From Candidatus Nealsoniibacteriota bacterium (GTDB lineage Bacteria; Patescibacteriota; Minisyncoccia; Minisyncoccales; MHMH01), in assembly GCA_016181965.1 (NCBI GenBank), contig JACOYH010000002.1, positions 1-44,576 on the forward strand: 44,576 nucleotides of DNA, given 5' to 3'. Numbering within the stretch: position 1 is the stretch's first letter; every line of letters begins with the position of its first letter. Made by a program: the position numbers and the translations under genes. Below, piece by piece: positions 16,551 through 24,900 of this stretch. A model generated the notes under the pieces. That model did no database searches. It saw nothing but the letters and a program-made list of their open reading frames with translations, and was not told the origin of the DNA.

Positions 16551-18283
16551 CGCTCACAAATAAAGAAATTGCCCGCATTCTCTATGAAATTGCCGATTTA
16601 CTGGCCATACAGGAAGTAGAGTTCAAGCCGCAGGCCTATCAAAAAGCAGCCGTGATTTTAGAGAGCTTGGAAAAAGATATCGCCAAGATTTACCAAGAAG
16701 GCGGGAGAAAGGCCTTGGTTGATTTGCCCGGCATTGGCGAGAGTATTGCCGAGAAAATTGAAGAATATCTGAAGACGGGAAAAATCAAGTATTACGGCCA
16801 ACTCAAAAAACGGTTTCCCTTCGACATAGAAGAGTTAGTGAAGATAGAAGGCATGGGTCCCCAAAAAGCCAAAGCGCTTTGGCAAGAACTGGGCATCAAA
16901 AATGTGAAGGATTTAGAGAAGGCGGCTAAGGCCCATAAAATTGCCAAACTCGAGGGCTTCGGAGAAAAAACGGAAAAAAATATCTTAGAAGGCATTGCCT
17001 TTTTAAAAAGAAGCAAGGGCAGGTTTCTTCTCCATGAGATTATTCCCCGCGTCAGAGAGGTTGAAGAGAAATTAAGGGCGCTAAAAGAAGTACAAATGGT
17101 TAGCGTTGCCGGATCTGTTCGAAGAATGAAAGAGACCATCGGCGACGCCGATTTGCTGGTGGTGTCGCAGAATCCAAAAAAAGTGATGGATTTTTTCACT
17201 TCTCAACCAGAAGTGGCTAAGATTTGGGGAAAGGGCGTTACCAAGGCGTCGGTGAGGGTAAAAGAGGGCTTCGATATTGATTTAAGGGTGGTCAGGAAAG
17301 AACAATACGGCTCGGCTCTGCAGTATTTTACCGGCTCAAAAGAACATAATATCGCTGTTAGGAGAATTGCCATAAGCAAGGGGCTTAAACTTTCCGAGTA
17401 CGGACTTTTTAGGGGGAAAAAGCAAATTGCCGGAAAAACCGAAGAAGAAATTTATAAGGCCTTGGGTTTGGCGTGGATTCCTCCGGAAATGCGGGAAAAT
17501 CATGGCGAAATTGAGCTTGCGGACGCCCGTCGTCCGCAAAAGCTGTCGGATATCATTGACTATGGGGACATTCGGGGCGACCTGCATGTGCACTCGGATT
17601 GGGATGGAGGAGCTGATGCGATAAAGGCGCTGGCTGACGCCGCGCGAGTAATGGGATACGAATATATTGGCATTTCCGACCACACAAAGTTTTTAAAAAT
17701 AGAGCGCGGATTAGACGAAAAACAGCTGGAAAGGCGCAATAAAGCGATAGACGCGCTCAATTCAAAATCCCAAAATACAACCTCAAAATTCCGCATCCTT
17801 AAGGGTTGCGAAGCCAATATTATGAATGACGGGTCCATCGATCTTAAAAACGAGGCCTTATCTAAATTGGACTATGTTATTGCCGGCGTCCATTCCAATA
17901 TGAAAATCAATAAAGATGAAATGACAGCAAGAATAATTGCGGCTATGAAGAATCCGAATGTTGATATTATCTCTCATCTCACCGGGCGAATATTGAAAAA
18001 ACGGGGCGAATATGAAATTGATTTTGATAAGATTTTGCGAGCAGCCAAGCAATTTAACGCGATTTTAGAAATTAATGCCTCTCCCGAACGTTTGGATTTA
18101 AACGACGAAAACATCAGGCGAGCCAAAGAGGCCGGAGTTAAAATGATTATCAATACCGATACTCATCATAAAAATCAATTGCGTTTTATGGAGTTTGGCA
18201 TCGCTCAAGCAAGACGCGGCTGGGCCGAGAAAGAGGACATTATTAACACCCAGCCCATCGAAAAATTACTACAATATTTTTAG
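16547..18283 (+). CDS. polX: DNA polymerase/3'-5' exonuclease PolX
   Basis: HhH repeats, VAGSVRRMKETIGDADLLVVS, RVKEGFDIDLRVV, PHP DLHVHSDWDGGA...ISDHTK. Confidence 0.93.
   Translation: MTLTNKEIARILYEIADLLAIQEVEFKPQAYQKAAVILESLEKDIAKIYQEGGRKALVDLPGIGESIAEKIEEYLKTGKIKYYGQLKKRFPFDIEELVKIEGMGPQKAKALWQELGIKNVKDLEKAAKAHKIAKLEGFGEKTEKNILEGIAFLKRSKGRFLLHEIIPRVREVEEKLRALKEVQMVSVAGSVRRMKETIGDADLLVVSQNPKKVMDFFTSQPEVAKIWGKGVTKASVRVKEGFDIDLRVVRKEQYGSALQYFTGSKEHNIAVRRIAISKGLKLSEYGLFRGKKQIAGKTEEEIYKALGLAWIPPEMRENHGEIELADARRPQKLSDIIDYGDIRGDLHVHSDWDGGADAIKALADAARVMGYEYIGISDHTKFLKIERGLDEKQLERRNKAIDALNSKSQNTTSKFRILKGCEANIMNDGSIDLKNEALSKLDYVIAGVHSNMKINKDEMTARIIAAMKNPNVDIISHLTGRILKKRGEYEIDFDKILRAAKQFNAILEINASPERLDLNDENIRRAKEAGVKMIINTDTHHKNQLRFMEFGIAQARRGWAEKEDIINTQPIEKLLQYF
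17517..17539. repeat. Hairpin in the PolX inter-domain linker
   Basis: TTGCGGACG-CCCGT-CGTCCGCAA, in frame (ADARRPQ). Confidence 0.8.
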
Positions 18284-18284
18284 A

Positions 18285-18309
18285 TTGGTTAGAGCCAGGC
18301 TCTAACCAA
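18285..18309. repeat. Perfect palindrome between convergent polX and rplT
   Basis: TTGGTTAGAGCC-A-GGCTCTAACCAA; related to 36268-36311. Confidence 0.88.
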
Positions 18310-18333
18310 CTGCGGCCCAGACCCCTCCACGTC

Positions 18334-18681
18334 CTACTGAGAGATTTTCTCCATTATTTTTTTAAAAATGTCGGGGTGGTTTTCGGCCAGTTCGGCTAAA
18401 ATTTTTCTGTCCAGTTCAATATTGTTTTGCTTCAGAGCGTGAATCAGCCGACTGTAAGAAACGCCATTTGCCCGGGAAGCGGCGTTAATTTTCACTTGCC
18501 AGAGTTGGCGCTTTTCTCGCTTTTTTGCTTTTCTGTCACGGTAAGCGTATTCCCAAGCATGCGCAAGGGCATCCTTGGCCAGCTTAAATTTGCTTTTTCT
18601 GCCCCAGCGAAAACCTTTGGCATGTTTTAATAAATGCTTTTTGTGTTTTTTGGCAGCTTTTCCTCGTTTAATTCTAACCAT
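18334..18681 (-). CDS. rplT: 50S ribosomal protein L20
   Basis: MVRIKRGKAAKKHKKHLLKHAKGFRWGRKSKFKLAKDALAHAWEYAYRDRKAKKREKRQLWQVKINAA. Confidence 0.95.
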   Translation of the reverse strand: MVRIKRGKAAKKHKKHLLKHAKGFRWGRKSKFKLAKDALAHAWEYAYRDRKAKKREKRQLWQVKINAASRANGVSYSRLIHALKQNNIELDRKILAELAENHPDIFKKIMEKISQ

Positions 18682-18862
18682 AAACTAATTTCTTTATTTT
18701 TTTAGCATCGGCCTTGGGCATTTCAATCCAGCGCCTTAAGGCGCGGATTCTTCTTCCGCTCTTTTTGGCCAGCAGATGGTCTTGGCCGGTCGGCCTTCTT
18801 AATACCTTGCCGTTTTTTGTAATCTTGAACCTTTTTGTAATTGATTTTCTTGTTTTGCCCAT
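18674..18862 (-). CDS. rpmI: 50S ribosomal protein L35
   Basis: Sits between infC and rplT; MGKTRKSITKRFKITKNGKVLRRPTGQDHLLAKKS. Confidence 0.9.
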   Translation of the reverse strand: MGKTRKSITKRFKITKNGKVLRRPTGQDHLLAKKSGRRIRALRRWIEMPKADAKKIKKLVYG

Positions 18863-18866
18863 AATA

Positions 18867-19370
18867 TTATGATTTGGAGATAATCATTGAAAAGCCCCTC
18901 GGCTCCCTCTTGATTTCTCTTTCAATTTTGAGGGGAATAATGCCCTGCAGAACTTCCAAAAATTTATAAACTTTTTCTTTAGCAAAGTCGCCAAGCGCTT
19001 TCTGTCTTCCCACTAGGCGCATTTCAATTCTGATCTTGTCTCCTTCTCTCAAAAATTTCTCCGCTTGCTTCGCCCTGACCTCCATGTCGTGTTGAGATAT
19101 ATTGAAGCTCAACCTAATGCCCTTCATTTCACCGCCCTTGGGCTTCATGCTCTTTTCTTTCTTTTGCTGCTGATACACATATTTGCCATAGTCCATTATT
19201 TTACAGACCGGCGGTTCAACCCTTTCTGTCACCTGAATTAAATCTAAATTACGCTCTTTTGCTTCGCGGAGCGCATTTTCCAACGGCATCACGCCCAATT
19301 GCTGGCCGGCTTCTCCTATAACCCTAACTTCCCGCGCCCTTATTTGATTGTTGATTAATGGTTTATTCAA
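18867..19370 (-). CDS. infC: Translation initiation factor IF-3, TTG start
   Basis: NKPLINNQIRAREVRVIGEAGQQLGVMPLENAL...; start codon is TTG. Confidence 0.94.
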   Translation of the reverse strand: MNKPLINNQIRAREVRVIGEAGQQLGVMPLENALREAKERNLDLIQVTERVEPPVCKIMDYGKYVYQQQKKEKSMKPKGGEMKGIRLSFNISQHDMEVRAKQAEKFLREGDKIRIEMRLVGRQKALGDFAKEKVYKFLEVLQGIIPLKIEREIKREPRGFSMIISKS

Positions 19371-19385
19371 AAATTTTGTCCGAGG

Positions 19386-19715
19386 TGGAGATGGGGAGTT
19401 ATGAGCTCCCGTCTGAAAGATATTTTAAAATAATTCTACAGGCATAGTTGGTTTTTGCCTTCAAAGTCCCGGATATGAAACAAACAAAATTCCGAGACCT
19501 CTAGCCCCGCTTGTTTCACCGGATAGTTGGAGCAGAAAATCCGGCAATCTCGATGATATAACACCCGAATTGCCTATCGAGAGTCAGCAACTAAGATGGC
19601 TTTAAGCTACAGCTAAAGCTGGTTGTTTGAATAAGTTGGCGCTTATTTGTGTTGCCTTACGGCAAGCGGGCCTGCCTTATTTTAAAACTTCTTCCATCGA
19701 ATCGGTCTCATCCCC
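19386..19715 (-). ncRNA. ssrA: tmRNA (transfer-messenger RNA)
   Basis: Ends pair GGGGATG/CATCTCC; T-arm-like GGGAG-CTCATAA-CTCCC; internal tag frame GCAACACAAATAAGC...GCTTAA (19655-19602) encodes ATQISANLFKQPALAVA*; adjacent to smpB. Confidence 0.9.
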
Positions 19716-20157
19716 GTAATTTCAACTCTCTTTCGATTTCTTTCTCAATGTCTCTTTTTTTAAGGAGTTCTTTTTTGCCGGCCCTCTTTCTTCCCCTAGC
19801 CAGCCCGAACTCAAGTTTTATTTTGCCTCCCTTAGTATACATCCTTAATGGTATCAAAGTCAAGCCCTTTTGCTCGGATTTGCCGATTAAATACTTGATT
19901 TCCTTCTTATTCAAAAGCAGCTTTCGCAGACGGCTTGGGTCATAGTCCTTGGGCATATTCTGTGGCTGATACGGGGAAACATGCGCGTTAAGCAAATACG
20001 GCTCTTCGTCCTTGAAGACCACATAGGAGCCAGTCAGTCCTATTCTGCCCAGCTTGATGGATTTTACTTCGTAGCCGGCCAAAACTATCCCGGCTTCAAA
20101 TTTCTCCAGGATTTCGTAATCAAAATAAGCCTTTCTATTTTCAGCCAATGGTTTCAT
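19708..20157 (-). CDS. smpB: SsrA-binding protein SmpB
   Basis: MKPLAENRKAYFDYEILEKFEAGIVLAGYEVKSIKLGRIGLTGSYV...LARGRKRAGKKELLKKRDIEKEI. Confidence 0.95.
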   Translation of the reverse strand: MKPLAENRKAYFDYEILEKFEAGIVLAGYEVKSIKLGRIGLTGSYVVFKDEEPYLLNAHVSPYQPQNMPKDYDPSRLRKLLLNKKEIKYLIGKSEQKGLTLIPLRMYTKGGKIKLEFGLARGRKRAGKKELLKKRDIEKEIERELKLRG

Positions 20158-20195
20158 TCTTTAATTTTAGCGGAAATTACGCTAAACTGGAAGTG

Positions 20196-21899
20196 ATGAT
20201 CAGGGATGAACTAATACAATTAGTGGAAAGGGCGGCGAGGCAGGCCCGCCTGCCGGCTCGTCTTGACTCGGCGAGGCAGGCCCGCCTGCCGGCTCGTCTT
20301 GACTCGGCGAGGCAGGCCCGCCTGCCGGCGAGGCAGGCGAGTTTTGGCGCGCGCGAGGAAATTAGAATTGACCGGCCTGCCGAAGAAAGCCATGGCGATT
20401 ATTCAACCAACTTTGCTTTGCAAATCGCCAAGGCGGTCAAAATATCTCCTCAACAAATTGCGGCGCATCTTCAATCGCATATTTTGAGTTTGCGTCCTGA
20501 TCTTTTTGAGAAAATTGAAATAGTTGAGCCGGGCTTCATCAATTTTTTTATTTCCGCAAAATATCTGCAAAATCAGGTCGCAACCATTCTAGAGAAAAAA
20601 GAAAAATTTGGACACTTGAATTTAGGGAGAAGCAAAAAAACCAACGTTGAATTTATTTCGGCAAACCCCACTGGCCCCCTGCATGTTGGCAACGGACGGA
20701 GCGCGTTCAGCGGCGATGTTTTAGCAAACGTATTAGCCGCGGCCGGATATAAAGTTGTCAGGGAGTATTTTATTAACGACGCCAAAAACAGCAAACAAAT
20801 CATTGAGTTGGGCAAAACGGCCTTGGGCAAGGGAGAAGTTTATTTAAGCGAATATTTAAAACTTAAAATTCAATCCGTCCGCTGGCGGACAAAGTTGACG
20901 GAGGGGGATGCCGGATTTTTGCTGGCCAAAGAGGTTCAGGCCGATACCAAGGCCTTACTGGAGAAAAAGCTGAAAATAAAATTTGATAAATGGATTTCCG
21001 AGGAAAAAGACCTTTATCAAAAAAATAAAGTCAAAAAGACCCTTGAATGGCTCAAGCAAAAAAATCTGGTTTATCAAAAAGAGGGCGCATGGTGGGTTAA
21101 AAGCTCGCAGTTTGGCGACGATAAGGATTGGGTTGTTATTAGGGAAAGCGGCGAACCAACCTATCTGCTTTCAGACATTGCTTACCATAAAGATAAAATT
21201 GATCGCGGTTTTGAAATGATTATCGATATTTGGGGAGCCGACCATCAGGCCCATGTGCAAAAAATGAAAGCCGCAGTCGGTATGCTTGGTTACCAAGGTC
21301 AACTGGATATTTTAGTTCTTCAGCTGGTCACCCTAAAAGGCGGGGAGAAGCTTTCTAAAAGAAAAGGCCAAGTAATCATGCTGGAGGATTTAATTGACGA
21401 AATCGGCTTGGATGCGGCCCGATTTTTTTATCTTCAAAAATCCTTAGACACTCATATGGAAATCGACATCGGGCTTGCTAAGGAGCAATCGCAGAAAAAC
21501 CCTGTTTATTATGTTCAGTACGCTCACGCCCGCATTTGCAGTATTTTGGCCAAGGCCAACGCTAAGAATGCTAAGCCGCTTCACGATTTGCTAAACCATC
21601 CGAGCGAGCTGAGATTGATTAAGCAGCTGCTTAAATTGCCCGAGGTCATTGAAGACACGGCCAACGACTATCAATTACAACGTCTGCCCTATTACGCAGT
21701 TGAATTAGCTATGGTTTTTCATCAATTTTACCAGGACTGCCAGGTAATTTCCGAAGACAAAAAACTTACCCAAGCCCGCTTGTTCTTGGTTTTATCCGCT
21801 AAAACCGCATTGAAAAATACTCTCTCTCTGATGGGCGTCTCTGCCCCGCGTCTCTGCCCCGGAAAAAATGTAGCCGCCACTTTGATTAAAAAAACATAA
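20196..21899 (+). CDS. argS: Arginyl-tRNA synthetase with in-frame N-terminal repeats and altered C-terminus
   Basis: ESHGDYSTNFALQIAK, FISANPTGPLHVGNGRSAFSGD, IDIWGADHQAHVQKMKAA, LSKRKGQVIMLEDLIDEIGLDAARFF. Confidence 0.93.
   Translation: MIRDELIQLVERAARQARLPARLDSARQARLPARLDSARQARLPARQASFGAREEIRIDRPAEESHGDYSTNFALQIAKAVKISPQQIAAHLQSHILSLRPDLFEKIEIVEPGFINFFISAKYLQNQVATILEKKEKFGHLNLGRSKKTNVEFISANPTGPLHVGNGRSAFSGDVLANVLAAAGYKVVREYFINDAKNSKQIIELGKTALGKGEVYLSEYLKLKIQSVRWRTKLTEGDAGFLLAKEVQADTKALLEKKLKIKFDKWISEEKDLYQKNKVKKTLEWLKQKNLVYQKEGAWWVKSSQFGDDKDWVVIRESGEPTYLLSDIAYHKDKIDRGFEMIIDIWGADHQAHVQKMKAAVGMLGYQGQLDILVLQLVTLKGGEKLSKRKGQVIMLEDLIDEIGLDAARFFYLQKSLDTHMEIDIGLAKEQSQKNPVYYVQYAHARICSILAKANAKNAKPLHDLLNHPSELRLIKQLLKLPEVIEDTANDYQLQRLPYYAVELAMVFHQFYQDCQVISEDKKLTQARLFLVLSAKTALKNTLSLMGVSAPRLCPGKNVAATLIKKT
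20234..20341 (+). repeat. 36-bp in-frame tandem repeat, about 2.6 units plus a degenerate tail
   Basis: GGCGAGGCAGGCCCGCCTGCCGGCTCGTCTTGACTC repeated; encodes ARQARLPARLDS. Confidence 0.95.
21835..21860 (+). repeat. 13-bp tandem duplication at the argS 3' end
   Basis: GCGTCTCTGCCCC x2. Confidence 0.95.
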
Positions 21900-21907
21900 A
21901 ATGATAA

Positions 21908-21940
21908 TCTACTATATATAGCAGTATAGTATATAGTAGA
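21908..21940. repeat. Dyad immediately before the ileS start codon
   Basis: TCTACTATATA-TAGCAGTATAG-TATATAGTAGA, then CC, then ATG at 21943. Confidence 0.85.
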
Positions 21941-21942
21941 CC

Positions 21943-24900
21943 ATGGAGTCGAACTTCCCAAGACAGGAGGAGAAAATTCTCAAATATTGGCAAGAGAACA
22001 AGATCTTCGAAAAGAGCATTAAACAGCGCCAGAAGGCGCCGAATTTTGTATTTTACGAGGGTCCGCCGACAGCTAACGGCAAGCCGGGTATTCACCATGT
22101 GCTTGCCCGGAACTTCAAAGATATTATTTGCCGCTATAAGACAATGCGGGGCTTTAAGGTTTCAAGAAAAGCCGGCTGGGACACTCATGGTCTGCCTGTA
22201 GAGTTGGAGGTTGAAAAAAATCTGGGTTTGAAAAATAAAAAAGATATTGAAAAGTACGGCATCGCCGAGTTTAATCGGGCGTGCAAGCAATCGGTTTGGA
22301 AGTACAAAGAGGACTGGGAGAAGCTGACCGAGCGAATTGGCTTTTGGGTAGATATGGCTAATCCATACACAACCTATGAGCCGGAGTACATGGAAACCCT
22401 GTGGTGGATAATCAAACAATTCCACGAAAAGAATCTTTTGTATCAGGATTATAAGGTAGTGCCCTATTGTCCGAGATGCGGCACTTCTCTTTCTTCTCAT
22501 GAAGTGGCGCTGGGCTACAAAAAGGTGAAGGACCCCGCTATTTATGTTAAATTCAAAATTCAAAATCCAAAATTCGTAAATTCTTATCTCTTAATATGGA
22601 CGACGACGCCATGGACTTTACCGGCGAATGTGGCCGTGGCAGTCAACCCGGAATTTACTTACGCAAAAGTTAAAATAGGCGAGGAGTATTTGATTTTAGC
22701 CAAGGCAAGAATGAATGTCCTGGGCATAGAGGGAGAAATTGTTGAAGAAATTAAGGGCAGCGCCTTGGTGGGCAGTGACTACGAGCCGCCATACAAATTT
22801 GAAAAACCGGATAAAAAAGCATGGCATGTTGTTGCGGCTGATTTTGTTTCTATAGAAGACGGTACGGGCTTGGTGCATATTGCCCCTGCTTTTGGCGAAG
22901 AAGATATGCAGGTCGGCAAGCAAAATAATTTGCCCGTTATTTTAAATGTTGATAAAGAAGGGAAGTTTCAAAAAGAGGTGAAAAACTGGGCCGGTTTGCG
23001 GGTTAAAGATGCCGATCCGGCTATTATTCAGGATTTAAGTCAGCGGGGCCTTCTTTTCAAGGAAGAGTCATACGAACACGATTATCCTTTTTGCTGGCGT
23101 TGCGGCAACGCGCTTCTATACTACGCCAAGGAAAGCTGGTTTGTTAGAATGCAAAAAGTCAAAGAAGATTTATTGAAGAACAATCAGAAGATAAGCTGGG
23201 TGCCCTCGCACTTAAAAGATGGGCGCTTTGGCGGCTGGCTGAAAGAGGTGAAGGATTGGGCTTTTTCCCGAGAAAGGTATTGGGGAACTCCCTTGCCTAT
23301 TTGGCGATGCCAAAAATGCGGCCACACTAGGGCCATCGGCTCATTAAAAGAACTGGCTAGTGAAAATCCGCAAAAGAATAAGTTTTTTGTTGTGCGGCAC
23401 GGCGAATCGTGCCGGCAGAAAAATGGAAAAGCAATTTGTTGGCCTGAGAAGATCCGTTGTCCGCTTACGGCATCCGGTAAAAAGGAGGCTAAGAAAACAG
23501 CTTTTGAATTAAAGCAGGAAGGGATAAACGTTATTTACAGCTCTGATCTTTTGAGGGCCAAACAGACAGCCGAAATAATCGCCAAAGAATTAGGTCTTAA
23601 AATTATTTTTGACAAACGGCTTAGGGAATACAATGTCGGTATCTTTAATGGAAAAGAGCCCACATTGAGCTGGCGGTATTTGCGGGAAAACACCCCCGAC
23701 ATAATTTATTCAAAGCTTCCCGGAGGAGAAAGTTTGGCCGATCTAAGCGGGCGAGTGCATGATTTTCTAAAAGATATGGAAAATCGCCATAAAGACCAAA
23801 AAATACTTATGGTTAGCCACGAGCTTCCTCTTTCTTTAATGGAGGGTTTGGCCAGGGGCGATAGCATAGGACCAATTCTTGAGCGCAGGCGTAAATTTCC
23901 CGAAAAGAAAATTGCCACAGGTAAATGGAGAGAAATTGGTTTTAAAAAATTACCCCGTAACGATAAAATGGAAATTGATTTGCATCGCCCATATATTGAT
24001 GAGATTGGATTAATTTGTCGGCAATGCGGCGGCTTAATGAAAAGAGTGCCAGATTTAGTTGATGTTTGGTTTGATTCCGGTTCCATGCCCCTTGCCCAAC
24101 AGCACTATCCTTTTGAAAATTCAGGTGAATTAAGGCAGTTCCCGGCCGACTATATATCTGAAGCAGTAGACCAAACGAGGGGATGGTTTTATACCTTGTT
24201 GGCGGTCTCGACTTTATTGGGCTTTGGCCCGCCTTACAAAAATGTTATTTCTCTCGGCCATGTTCTTGATGAAAAAGGAGAGAAAATGTCCAAATCCAAG
24301 GGCAATATTGTCGAGCCATGGTACATTATCGGCAAGTACGGAGCCGATGCGGTTCGCTGGCATTTTTATACTGTCAATCAGCCGGGCGAAGCAAAGCTAT
24401 TTTCAGAAAGAGATGTTGAGCAGTCGCTTAAAAAATTCATCATGACCTTCTGGAACACCAATATTTTCTATCAAACATATGCGGCCGGCAAAAATAGCAA
24501 GGCGGAGAAGAATATTTTAGACAAGTGGATTATTTCACGATTAAACGAGCTGATTCAGGAAGCAACGGAAAGGTTAGATAAATACGACGTGACGACAGCC
24601 GCGCGAGCTATTGAATATTTTGTCATCAACGACCTTTCGCTTTGGTATATTCGAAGATCGCGTAAGCGCTTTACAGAGGCCGCGCCTACCTTGGCGCTGG
24701 TCTTGCAGACCGTTGCGAAATTAACGGCTCCTTTCATTCCTTTCCTTAGCGAAGAAATTTACATGGCTCTTCCGCAGGCCGGGCGTTCGGTGCACTTGCA
24801 GGATTGGCCAAAAGCGAATCAGAAATTAATTAATAAAAAGCTAAGTCAGGCAATGAAGAGCGTTAGAGACCTGGTGACCTTGGCTTTGGCCGCGAGAGCT

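Noticed and set aside
20234-20341. Possible CRISPR-like array (36-bp repeats)
   Set aside because: Tandem units without unique spacers, in frame inside argS; no cas genes nearby.
20876-20902. GTCCGCTGGCGGAC palindrome in argS as another insertion
   Set aside because: Short, and the surrounding ArgRS length looks normal; insertion cannot be supported by eye.
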